From contig JAHCAT010000013.1 in assembly GCA_019634735.1 (NCBI GenBank), forward strand, positions 1-64,000: 64,000 nucleotides of DNA, written 5' to 3'. How positions within the stretch are numbered: position 1 is the first letter of the stretch; each line of letters starts with the position of its first letter. The translations under genes were made by a program, and so were the position numbers. Under the pieces are notes generated by a model that was not told the DNA's origin, ran no database searches, and was given only the letters and a program-made list of their open reading frames with translations. This document shows positions 1 to 7,763 of the stretch, in pieces. This stretch comes from Lysobacterales bacterium (lineage in GTDB: Bacteria > Pseudomonadota > Gammaproteobacteria > Xanthomonadales > UBA2363).

Positions 1-261
1 AGAAGTGCAGTGCCGTCGCATCGGCGATACGCCGCCTGGCAACGGGCTGAGGCACGACGCCAATCAGGCCTGTGGGAGAGGGGCCGGGGGAGAGGGCCGG
101 GGCTTGCCATGATCTGCATCGTTGCCGGCCCAGCGGCGCGCGCTGCTCAGGGCAGCCCTCTCCCCCGCCCCTCCCCCGCAGGCGGGGGAGGAGAGAAGTG
201 CGGTGTCGTCGCATCGGCGATACGCCGCCTTGCAGTGGGCTGAGGCACGACGCTGATCAGG
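1..261. repeat. Partial copy A of TIR-bounded miniature repeat element
   Basis: This non-coding stretch precedes the PLD gene stop at 275. It holds two right-hand terminal repeats of the form CTGAGGCACGACG..ATCAGG, at 47-68 and 240-261. Between them lie a G-rich hairpin module (H1-like half near 70-100, H2 near 157-204) and a core that begins CTTGCCATGATCTGCATCG. The same core and ends recur at 9112-9392 (inverted) and 22171-22559. The left part of the element lies outside the window. No protein-coding gene is seen here. Confidence 0.75.
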
Positions 262-274
262 TCGAGGCGGGCGC

Positions 275-2074
275 CTACAGCACCGGCAGCAGCGGCGCGC
301 CGAAGGCCGCCGACAGTCGCGTCAGCACACGCTTCCAGAAGCTGTCTTCGCCCGGGAAGTCGCCGACGTCGGCGTGGCACAGGTGGAACTGCGGGTGCGT
401 GCGCGCCAGCGGCGGACAGGCGGGTTGCAGCTCGTAGCTGGTCGCATAGCGGAACGGCCACAGGTCGAACACTGGCAGCGCGGTGGAGATCCGTTCGATG
501 GCGCGGCCCATGCGGTAGAAGGGTGCCGGGCCGCGCGGGCCGCGGGCGATCAGCCAGGCGTTGCCGGGCGCCATGTCGCGCTCGATGGTGGCGGTCAGCC
601 GCGCCGCCAGCGCGGCATCCTCGATGACCAGGGCCGACTCGGTGTTGAAGCGGTCCGAGCGCGGATCGAAGTTGTGGCTGCCGACCAGGCTGGTGTGTCC
701 GTCCACCACCAGGGTCTTGCCGTGCATGCTGTTGCGCGGCGCACGAACCGGCCCGGCCAGTTCGACCATGCGCTCGAGGTCCTCCGGGTCGGGCCGCATC
801 TCGTGGATCTGGAAGCCCAGCTCGCGCAGGTAACGCTTCTTGTACTTCCAGGTCAGCGCATAGACCGGAAAGGCGTCGGTCGCCGCCAGCGAGTTGGTGG
901 AGACGCGCACCTGCGGCGGTTCCGGCTCGCTGCGGCGGGCGCGCAGCAGGCGGCGGCTGGGCCGGTCGAGCACCAGGTAGGGCGTCTGGATCAGCAGGTC
1001 CCGGCGGGCACCGGCGACCAGCCCGGCGATCTCCAGGCTGACCGCATTGGCCTCGGGCCGGCGCGAGCCGACCTTGACCGGGGCATCGGCGACGAAGCGG
1101 ATCGACTCGACCGGCAGCATCGGCGCCAGGAAGCGGCCGCGCACCAGGGCATCGTCGGCGGCCTCGGCGGCGAAACGCGCCGCCTGGGCATGGATCGCCG
1201 GATCGATCTCGGCCTGCGGCTGGGGCGCGGACTCGCCGGGCGCGACGCGACGCAACTGCCGGGCGACATCGGTCAGGTATTGTGCCGGCACCGCGCGCGG
1301 ATGCGCCCAGAAGCGGTCGAAGGCCGCGACCATGTCCGCCACCACCGGGCCGGTCACCAGCAGCTCGCGGTCGTAGTAGGCGAACTCCGGGTCGAGGTCG
1401 AAATAGGTGTCGGCGTAGTTGCGCCCACCCAGGATGCCGACCTCGCCGTCGATCGCGAACAGCTTGGTGTGCATGCGCTGGTTGAAGCGCGAGAAGCAGC
1501 ACAGGATGCCGGCGGCGAACTCGCCCGGCGAAGTGCGCGCCTGGTTGAAGGTGGGGTTGTAGACGCGCAGCGACAGGTTGGGATGGACGCGCACCAGGTT
1601 GGCTAACAAACCGGGATGGTTGAGCGAGAACAGCTGGTCGACCAGCAGGCGGACCCGCACGCCGCGCCGCGCCGCGGCCTCGAGCTCGGCCAGCACCAGG
1701 TCGGAGCCGGCGCCCGGCTTGAAGATGTAGGTCTGCAGATCGATGCTGTGCCGGGCCGCGCGCAGCAGGTGCAGGCGGATGCGCAGCGCGTCGCTGCCCA
1801 GTTCGAGCGGCAGCACGTGATGGCGACCGGCCTGGGTGGCGAGGAATTCATGGAAGGGCGAATCGATGGCCGCGCAACCGGCCGCTGCGGTACAGGATTG
1901 CGCGGTACCGGCCTGTGCGTGCGCCTGCGCCTGCGCCAGCCGGGCGTCGACCTCGGCGCGGCGCGCCGGCGACAGCGCGCAACCGGCAAGAGCCATGGCC
2001 AGAAGCGCGGTCGCCAGGCGCGACAGCGCGACGCGGCATCGACGATTCGGCCCGCCCGGCACGGATGGACTCAC
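275..2074 (-). CDS. Phospholipase D family lipoprotein (cardiolipin synthase-like)
   Basis: The 599-residue protein has a lipoprotein signal (LAMALAGC, lipid-modified Cys about residue 32). It carries two HKD phosphodiesterase motifs: H202-x-K204-x4-D209 followed by GGRN, and H451-x-K453-x4-D458 followed by GSHNFD. Two HKD motifs in one chain make the complete PLD active site, typical of phosphatidyl transfer or hydrolysis in cardiolipin-synthase-like enzymes. The lipobox places it at the envelope. The start is a GTG; a second GTG lies four codons downstream and cannot be excluded. The gene ends next to a repeat element and stands alone, so substrate and pathway cannot be read from context. 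The PLD fold is very confident, the exact reaction is not. Confidence 0.85.
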   Translation of the reverse strand: MSPSVPGGPNRRCRVALSRLATALLAMALAGCALSPARRAEVDARLAQAQAHAQAGTAQSCTAAAGCAAIDSPFHEFLATQAGRHHVLPLELGSDALRIRLHLLRAARHSIDLQTYIFKPGAGSDLVLAELEAAARRGVRVRLLVDQLFSLNHPGLLANLVRVHPNLSLRVYNPTFNQARTSPGEFAAGILCCFSRFNQRMHTKLFAIDGEVGILGGRNYADTYFDLDPEFAYYDRELLVTGPVVADMVAAFDRFWAHPRAVPAQYLTDVARQLRRVAPGESAPQPQAEIDPAIHAQAARFAAEAADDALVRGRFLAPMLPVESIRFVADAPVKVGSRRPEANAVSLEIAGLVAGARRDLLIQTPYLVLDRPSRRLLRARRSEPEPPQVRVSTNSLAATDAFPVYALTWKYKKRYLRELGFQIHEMRPDPEDLERMVELAGPVRAPRNSMHGKTLVVDGHTSLVGSHNFDPRSDRFNTESALVIEDAALAARLTATIERDMAPGNAWLIARGPRGPAPFYRMGRAIERISTALPVFDLWPFRYATSYELQPACPPLARTHPQFHLCHADVGDFPGEDSFWKRVLTRLSAAFGAPLLPVL

Positions 2075-2198
2075 CGGCCCTGGTCCACGTTCGCGATCGC
2101 GCGAGGCAGCACGGCGTCGTCCTGGCCGGTCGGCGACGGGTGCGACGGCAAGTGTGGCAGGACAGGCGATTGCCGGGACGAGGCCCGCGACGCGGCTT

Positions 2199-2669
2199 TC
2201 AGGGCGACCACGCTTCGAGCAGCCTGGACTTGCCGCGCAGCGGCCGCGCCGGCCGTGTCGGCACCAGGATGCGCAGGTGGGCAGCGGTCACCATCGGCGG
2301 GGCGTCCGCGCCGACCAGGAAGGTCGCCAGGTCGGTAAGCCCTGGGTTGTGGGCCACCACCAGGGCGTGCGCGGCCTGCGGCCGCAGCGACTCGACCAGG
2401 TCCAGCAGGACTTCCCACTCGCATTCGTAGATCTGCTCGGGGTACTCGGCCGCGGCGGTGAAGTCGTAGCCGAGCGGCGCCAGCGTCTGCCGCGTGCGCG
2501 TGGCCGGCGAGCAGCGCACCTGATCGGGGATGCCGCGCTCGCGCAGACGTTCGGCCAGCAGCAGGGCCTGCTTGCGACCGAGGGGCGACAACGCGCGCTC
2601 GAAGTCGCTGCCCGCGGGCGCCTTGGGCAGGGCATCGGCATGCCGGACGAGGTCGAGCAGCAGACTCAT
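2199..2669 (-). CDS. sixA: Phosphohistidine phosphatase, SixA-like
   Basis: This 156-residue cytoplasmic protein opens with the histidine-phosphatase signature LVRHADA (catalytic His in R-H). It has a C-terminal VVAHNPGL segment carrying the second active-site His, and the usual LSPLGRKQA spacing. Size and motifs fit SixA, which in E. coli removes phosphate from phosphohistidine on phosphotransfer proteins. A TAGCAT hexamer lies about nine bases upstream of the ATG with no clear Shine-Dalgarno sequence, so the leader may be very short. The gene is monocistronic, between the PLD gene and a repeat-filled spacer. A related secreted histidine phosphatase is encoded at 25842. Confidence 0.85.
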   Translation of the reverse strand: MSLLLDLVRHADALPKAPAGSDFERALSPLGRKQALLLAERLRERGIPDQVRCSPATRTRQTLAPLGYDFTAAAEYPEQIYECEWEVLLDLVESLRPQAAHALVVAHNPGLTDLATFLVGADAPPMVTAAHLRILVPTRPARPLRGKSRLLEAWSP

Positions 2670-3106
2670 GGGCCGCGAATGCTAGCACCCGGGCAGTCCG
2701 CAACGGCCCCGCAGGCAAGGACACGTGTGTGTCGTTTGCGCCGGGAGCCCGGCACCCCGGGGACCGCCAGCGCCTGCCTCGGCCCGTCGCGCAACGACGC
2801 GCCTATCCGCCTTGGCCGCCGAATTCGCCGGCCCACGGGCCAGGCGCTCCTGATCGCCTGCCCTTGGGAACCTTCCTGCAATCAGCGGCGTAGCGGTGCC
2901 TTTTCGCGGCTGTGGAGCCCGCGGCACTCGACAGCCCGACCGTGTTCCGGGAAGCGCGTCGGCAGGGCGACCCGCTGCGGAGGTCTTTCAACCCCGATCC
3001 CGCGCCGCGGAAAAAAGAGGTGCAGGTCACGGCCCCGATCCCGATTCCCGAGCGCGCGGGCCCGGACCAGTCATGGACCCACGTCGTGGGGCGTCGAGGG
3101 CGTGCC

Positions 3107-3262
3107 AGCAGGCTGTTGAAGAACAGCCTGCTGGCTGCGGCCATGGATGGCTGTTCGGCGAAGAGACTGCACAAGCAGCCGCTTCGACGGGAGCGCGTCC
3201 GGACCTGCGCCGGACGGGCGACTTGAAAAACGACCAGGATGGTCGTTCTTCAACAAGCTGCT
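3107..3262. repeat. Candidate 156-bp palindromic mobile element (MITE-like)
   Basis: The spacer 2670-3260 holds no gene. Its right part is bounded by near-identical 18-base inverted ends: AGCAGGCTGTTGAAGAAC at 3107-3124, and the reverse complement of GTTCTTCAACAAGCTGCT at 3245-3262, with 16 of 18 positions matching. Each end also forms its own hairpin: 14-bp perfect arms at 3104-3117/3122-3135, and arms at 3223-3236/3240-3253. The right end runs into the TAG stop of the adjacent gene, so the last bases of that gene belong to the element. No target duplication was established. The rest of the spacer (2670-3103) shows nothing recognisable. Confidence 0.6.
3223..3253 (-). terminator. Hairpin terminator candidate for the oxygenase operon
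   Basis: An imperfect inverted repeat with arms of about 14 bases (AACGACCA/TGGTCGTT core, GGA loop, one mismatch) lies eight bases past the stop of the TPR-oxygenase gene. Read on the minus strand, the descending arm contains GGTCGTTTTTC, supplying a short T-run. It is also the right hairpin of the palindromic element at 3107-3262, so the element may have donated the terminator. Confidence 0.5.
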
Positions 3263-5186
3263 ACGCCGCCGGCCCGAGGTCGAACGAGATGCTGATGCGC
3301 TCGCCCTCGCCGCTGTAGGGCAGCGTGCGGTGGAACAGATAGGACGGAAAGAACAGCATCGCGCCGGGTCGCGGGCGGAGCCGCAACAGGCGATCCGGGG
3401 GCGGCGCGGGCAGGCCGGGATAGGGCTGGCCGAACTCGATCCAGCCGGCGGCGCTCCCGTCGCCAAGTACGGGCGGCAGCGCCACGTAGAACGCCCCGGA
3501 CAGCCAGGAGCCCTCGTGGATATGGGTGTCGATCAATCCCTGCTCGCGCACCCGCGTCGCCCAGACGTGCATCAGGTGCGGGCCGCGCGGCACCTGGCCC
3601 AGGAACGGATGGCCCGGGACATCGGGCAGGCCGGCGATGAAGGCGGCAATGGCGGCGCGCAGGCTGTCCGCGAAGCCCGTAATCGCCGGCGTGTCGTCGG
3701 CCAGCAGCTCGCCGGTCAACCAGCCGCCGCGCGCCACCAGACCGACCGGCTCGTAGCGCAGCCTGCTGTGGTTGCGGATGTCGTCGGCCAGCGCGGCCAG
3801 GAAGGCGTCACGGTCGGCGAAGGCTGGCGGCGTGGCGATGTCGACCTCGCGCACCCAGTCGTGCAGGCCCAGCCAGGCCTCCGCGGCCGGCCAGCCCTCG
3901 ACACCGGCCAAGGCGATGGCGCGCGCGGCAATGCCACCCTGGTCGGCGGGCTCCAGCCTGCAGGCCCGGTCGAGCGCAACCAGCGCCGGGGCGGACTGCT
4001 GGCTGCGCAGGCGTACCTGGCCGAGCTGGCGCAATACCGGCGCCGGCGCATCCTCGGCCTGGGCGAGCAGCTGCAGGCACTGCTCGGCCTCGTCGAGGCG
4101 ACCCAGGGCTTCGAGGACGCGCGCCAGGGTCACCGTCGGACCCGCTTCGTCCGGCGCCAGGCGCACGGCCTCCCGGGCAGGCTGCAGGGCTGCCTGGGCG
4201 TTTCCCTGCTTGAGCAGGCAGGCGGCAAGACAGTCGTGCGCAGCGCCCAGCCCGGGATGGTCGGCGATCAGCGCGCGCGAAGCAGCCAGCGCCCGCTCGA
4301 CCTGATCTGGCGCCGTGCCCCGGGACAGGGCCGCGGCCAGGGTCATGCGGGCGGGCACGGCATCCGGCGCAAGGGCGACGGCAGTTCCGGCGGAAGCGAT
4401 CGCCTCATCGATACGGTCGAGGTGGATCTGGCTGGCCGCCAGGTTGGTCCAGGCCTCGTGGCCGTCCGCTCGCAAGGCCGCGGCGTCGGCGAATGCCGTG
4501 GCGGCCGCCAGCCAGGCACGCCGCCGCCAGGCGAGATGACCGCGGGCCAGGGCCAGCACGTATCGATCGGCACCGGCAGCGACACCTTCCTGCAGCGCGG
4601 CTTCGGCACCGGCAACGTCGCCGGCTACCTCGCAGGCCCAGGCCAGGGCCTGCCAGGGCTCGGTCCGGCCTGGCTGGCGTCCGACCAGGGCCCGGGCCTC
4701 GATCAGTGCATCGGCAGCGTGGCCGGCGTCGGCCAGCGCGCGCACCCGGGCCGATGCCGCTTCAAGGTCGTGCGGCCGGCGCGCCAGTACGGCCTGCCAG
4801 GCTTTCGCCGCCTCCAAGGGGCGCCCGGCCTCGCCCGCCGCCTGCGCCAGGCCGATCCAGGGTTCCGAGGGCGCCGGCTGGCGTTGCACGGATCGGGCGA
4901 AAGCCTCGATCGCGGCAGCCGGCTGGCCCGCGGCACGCAAGGCGAGGCCAAGGTTGTAGTTCACACCGGGATCGTCGGGGCGACGGGCCTGGACGCGCTG
5001 CAGTGCGTCCACCGCCAACCCGGCCCGACCCAGCGCCAGTGCGGCACCCGCCTGTATCTGGAGGGCATCGGGATGGTCCGGATGGGACTCAAGCACCGGC
5101 TGCAGCAGGGCCAGGGCCTGCTCGGCCCGGCCCGCCGACAGGGCAGACCAGGCCGAGCGCAGTGCGGCCAGGGTCACGTCAGCCAC
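3261..5186 (-). CDS. TPR protein with C-terminal 2OG-Fe(II) oxygenase-like domain
   Basis: The protein has 641 residues. Roughly residues 1-440 are tetratricopeptide-type helical repeats (Ala/Leu-rich, recurring 34-residue units such as NPDD..YNLGLALRAAG). The last 200 or so match the putative 2OG-Fe(II) oxygenase family represented by PF13759: HIHEGSWLSGAFYV with candidate metal ligands near H555/H557, then FPSYLFHRTLPY with a His near 619, and ERISISFD with the 2-oxoglutarate-binding Arg near 630. It overlaps the upstream oxygenase gene (5174-5875) by 13 bases, so translation is probably coupled. The stop codon lies within a palindromic repeat. The TPR part suggests a protein substrate or partner; the substrate is unknown. 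Confidence 0.75.
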   Translation of the reverse strand: MADVTLAALRSAWSALSAGRAEQALALLQPVLESHPDHPDALQIQAGAALALGRAGLAVDALQRVQARRPDDPGVNYNLGLALRAAGQPAAAIEAFARSVQRQPAPSEPWIGLAQAAGEAGRPLEAAKAWQAVLARRPHDLEAASARVRALADAGHAADALIEARALVGRQPGRTEPWQALAWACEVAGDVAGAEAALQEGVAAGADRYVLALARGHLAWRRRAWLAAATAFADAAALRADGHEAWTNLAASQIHLDRIDEAIASAGTAVALAPDAVPARMTLAAALSRGTAPDQVERALAASRALIADHPGLGAAHDCLAACLLKQGNAQAALQPAREAVRLAPDEAGPTVTLARVLEALGRLDEAEQCLQLLAQAEDAPAPVLRQLGQVRLRSQQSAPALVALDRACRLEPADQGGIAARAIALAGVEGWPAAEAWLGLHDWVREVDIATPPAFADRDAFLAALADDIRNHSRLRYEPVGLVARGGWLTGELLADDTPAITGFADSLRAAIAAFIAGLPDVPGHPFLGQVPRGPHLMHVWATRVREQGLIDTHIHEGSWLSGAFYVALPPVLGDGSAAGWIEFGQPYPGLPAPPPDRLLRLRPRPGAMLFFPSYLFHRTLPYSGEGERISISFDLGPAA

Positions 5187-5875
5187 CAGCCGGTGATGCC
5201 CAGGCGATCGGTCTCCGCCCAGGGCGCGACCGGCGAAACGAAATGCCAGGCCGGCACCTTGAACAGGCTCAGGCTGTTGGGCATGGGTTCCAGCGTCTCG
5301 ACGACCCGGCCGTCCTGGTCCTGGAAGTGCAGCAGGCCACCCCAGTCGGCCGACCAGGACCGGCCGAGGTTGAAGACATACGCGTAGCGACGGCCTTCAT
5401 CCGCTTCGAAATCGTTGTGTCGGCGAAGGAACATGCCTGGCCGATAGCGGGTCGCCTGGGCGCTGACCCGTCGCAGCGACGGGTCGCCGGTCAGCATCCG
5501 GCAGAACGACAGGAACGGCGGAGCATTGAGGAAGTCGAGCACGGCGTGCAGGAGCAGGCCCGGATCGCGGCCTTCGAGCGCCGCGGTGACCATCATGTAA
5601 CTCTCATAGGCGAACGCGTAGCCGCCCCGGGCGCCCTGCGCTGCCTGCGCGACCCGTCCGGCCTCGCCGTCGCTGCCGTTGCGCCACTCCGCCGCCGGGA
5701 GCAGCCGGGCCACGTCTCCGGCATGACGCACGGCCAGGCCCCAGGGAACCTCCTGCTCCAGGCAGGCACGCAGCCGCTCGAGCGCACTGGCCTGGAGCAC
5801 GTCGGGAATCTGGATACGGCCGCGCTGCTGCAGTTGCTGCCGCCAGTGCCGCAGGTCGAGATCGTTGCTGAGCAT
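5174..5875 (-). CDS. 2OG-Fe(II) oxygenase (prolyl-hydroxylase-like)
   Basis: The 233-residue enzyme has the complete HxD...H...R set: H153-N-D155 (RRHNDFEAD), H211 in PAWHFVSPV, and R224 in DRLGITGWW. FNLGRSWSADWGGLLHF between them is the core jelly roll. The family hydroxylates amino-acid side chains or small molecules using Fe(II), O2 and 2-oxoglutarate. The ATG giving MLSNDLDL was chosen because it begins where homologous folds begin. A GTG 14 codons upstream (5917) is possible; neither has a well-spaced Shine-Dalgarno sequence. Its 3' end overlaps the TPR-oxygenase gene, so the two are probably made together and may modify one substrate. Confidence 0.8.
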   Translation of the reverse strand: MLSNDLDLRHWRQQLQQRGRIQIPDVLQASALERLRACLEQEVPWGLAVRHAGDVARLLPAAEWRNGSDGEAGRVAQAAQGARGGYAFAYESYMMVTAALEGRDPGLLLHAVLDFLNAPPFLSFCRMLTGDPSLRRVSAQATRYRPGMFLRRHNDFEADEGRRYAYVFNLGRSWSADWGGLLHFQDQDGRVVETLEPMPNSLSLFKVPAWHFVSPVAPWAETDRLGITGWWLT

Positions 5876-6100
5876 CTCCGGGAAGATCGCGCGGGACGGG
5901 AGTGGCCATCTTCTCACGCCCGGCGCAGCCGCCCTGCCGCGACCCGAGAGGCGTCCAGTCTCAGCGCATGAGCGGGGACCGGGACCAGGGGCCAGGAGCG
6001 AGAGGGGGCGAGCAGGGACCGGGGATCAGGACAGGGGGGACGGGACTGGCTGCGGCGCCGGGCCCCGGATCGGTCGCCGCGAGGGCGGCAGCGCCTCCCG

Positions 6101-6733
6101 TCAGCGCCCCAGCCAGCGCAGCAGGCGTGCGAAGTCCTCCTGGCGATCGAGGGCGAGCATGCTGCGGTAGTCGAACAGCCCCTTGCCCATGGCGGCGGCC
6201 AGGACGTAGGCCTGGGTATCGCGGACCTGGGCCAGCAACGGGAACGGCTGGCCGGCCAGGCGCTCGAGCGCGGCGCGTGTCGACAGGGTATCGACGCGCA
6301 CCCGGTTCAGCACCAGACCGACCTTGGCGCGCCCGCCCGCCACCGGGCGGGTGCCGGCCAGGTCGGCCAGGAAGCGCTCGCTGGCATCGAGGTCGATCAC
6401 CGAGGGCAGCATGGGTACCAGGACCCGGTCATCGGGCTGCAGCAGCTTTTCCAGGTCCTCGGCATGGACACCGGCCGGCGTGTCGACAATCAGCCAGTCG
6501 ACCCCGGCGGGAGGTTGGAAGCCGCCCAGGCGCTTGAGCTTGCGCAGCACCACCCATTCCACCGGGGCGGCGTCCTGCGGCCGGCGCTCGCACCACGCGG
6601 CGGTCGACAGCTGCGGATCGCAATCGGCGAGCAGGACGCGCCGGCCCTTGCCGGCCAGCGCCGCGGCAAGATTGACGGTCAGCGTGCTCTTGCCGCAGCC
6701 GCCCTTGCTATTGGCCAGGAACAGACGCTTCAT
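6101..6733 (-). CDS. ParA family ATPase (orphan, no ParB beside it)
   Basis: The 210-residue P-loop protein has the deviant Walker A motif KGGCGKST at its N terminus, Walker A' LLADCDPQ and Walker B LIVDTPAG. This combination defines the ParA/MinD/Soj group. The ATG at 6733 is preceded by GGAGGG at good spacing and places the P-loop 10 residues in. An upstream in-frame extension to 6820 is therefore unlikely to be translated. No ParB, McdB-like partner or centromere-like repeat is seen nearby. The gene sits between two oxygenase loci. It may position a cargo such as a protein complex rather than segregate DNA, but the cargo is not identifiable here. Confidence 0.8.
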   Translation of the reverse strand: MKRLFLANSKGGCGKSTLTVNLAAALAGKGRRVLLADCDPQLSTAAWCERRPQDAAPVEWVVLRKLKRLGGFQPPAGVDWLIVDTPAGVHAEDLEKLLQPDDRVLVPMLPSVIDLDASERFLADLAGTRPVAGGRAKVGLVLNRVRVDTLSTRAALERLAGQPFPLLAQVRDTQAYVLAAAMGKGLFDYRSMLALDRQEDFARLLRWLGR

Positions 6734-6876
6734 CGCACCCTCCGGCATGACCCGCGCCCGATCATGCCCGGCCCCGGCCGGGGTGTCGAGACCGGCGCGG
6801 CGCGGCTTGACCGGGATCAACCGGGCCAGAGTCGGACGCGGCCTACAATGGCCCTCCGCTCCGCCAGGCCGCCGCC

Positions 6877-7533
6877 ATGTTCCAGGTGACCCCGCTGTTC
6901 GCCGTGCCGATGATCGAGGTGCAGCACCCCGATCCGGCCGATCTCAACGCGCGCCTGCGCGAGCTGTTCCTGGCCCGAGAGGCCGAGGGGCTGCGCCATG
7001 CCAACCCGGCGTCGTCGATGAAGATCAAGCAGGGCCTGTTCGAAAGCGACTTCACGGTGTTCTCCTGGCCGGACGCGCCGGTGCAGGCGCTGCGCGAGTT
7101 CTGCTGGGCGGGCCTGTCGCGCGCGGTGGCGCAGCTCAACGGCTTCGGCGCCGAGCAGATGGCGCGCCTGCAGATCTTTTCCCACACCTGGTTCCACATC
7201 ACCCGGGGCGGCGGCCAGTTCGACCTGCACAACCACGGGATGGCCTCGTGGTCGGGCGTTTACTGCGTGGATCCCGGCGACAGCCCGGCCGACGACCCGG
7301 ATTCCGGCGCCCTCACCTTCGTCAACCCGATGGCCCTGGCCAACATGTTCCAGGACCCGGCCAACGTCCACCTGCGCCGGCCCTACGGGATGGCCAACAT
7401 CACCTATCGCCACACCGCCGGCCGTCTGGTGCTGTTCCCCTCCTGGCTGTTCCACCAGGTGCAGCCCTACCGCGGCCTGCGCGAGCGGATCACCGTCGCC
7501 TTCAACTGCTGGTTCCGCTTCGAGGGCGAGTAG
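6877..7533 (+). CDS. TIGR02466/PF13759-type putative 2OG-Fe(II) oxygenase
   Basis: The 218-residue protein has the family pattern FDLHNHGMASWSGVYCV (H118-x-H120), FPSWLFHQVQPY (H193) and RERITVAFN (R204). These are the expected Fe(II) and 2-oxoglutarate ligands of PF13759 proteins, whose substrates are mostly unknown. It is divergent from the ParA gene. A TACAAT hexamer at 6844-6849 is a good -10 candidate 27 bases upstream of the ATG. The domain is the same type as the C-terminal part of the TPR protein at 3261-5186, so the window holds a stand-alone and a TPR-fused version within 4 kb. Confidence 0.8.
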   Translation: MFQVTPLFAVPMIEVQHPDPADLNARLRELFLAREAEGLRHANPASSMKIKQGLFESDFTVFSWPDAPVQALREFCWAGLSRAVAQLNGFGAEQMARLQIFSHTWFHITRGGGQFDLHNHGMASWSGVYCVDPGDSPADDPDSGALTFVNPMALANMFQDPANVHLRRPYGMANITYRHTAGRLVLFPSWLFHQVQPYRGLRERITVAFNCWFRFEGE

Positions 7534-7763
7534 GCCGCGAGCCAGCACGACCCGGACGATCCGCCTTCGGTCCTCGTTCGCCATGGTTCCTGCGTGCGGC
7601 GCCGCATCGGTCGCCACGCGCCTTGCCCAGATGCGCGCCTGGCGCCCGGGCGCTGCGGCCTTGCCGCGACGACACGGATCGATCCGGACACGGCACCGGC
7701 GGCACGCATCCTCAGGGGTCCGCTCGGGCCTGGCCACGGAACGCGCCTGAGCCGCGACACCCC

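Noticed and set aside
147..1502. Long open frame in another frame of the minus strand over the PLD-family gene
   Set aside because: It has Arg/Ala/Gly-rich composition with no family motif, and the overlapping frame has two complete HKD motifs. High G+C produces such shadows across the whole window.
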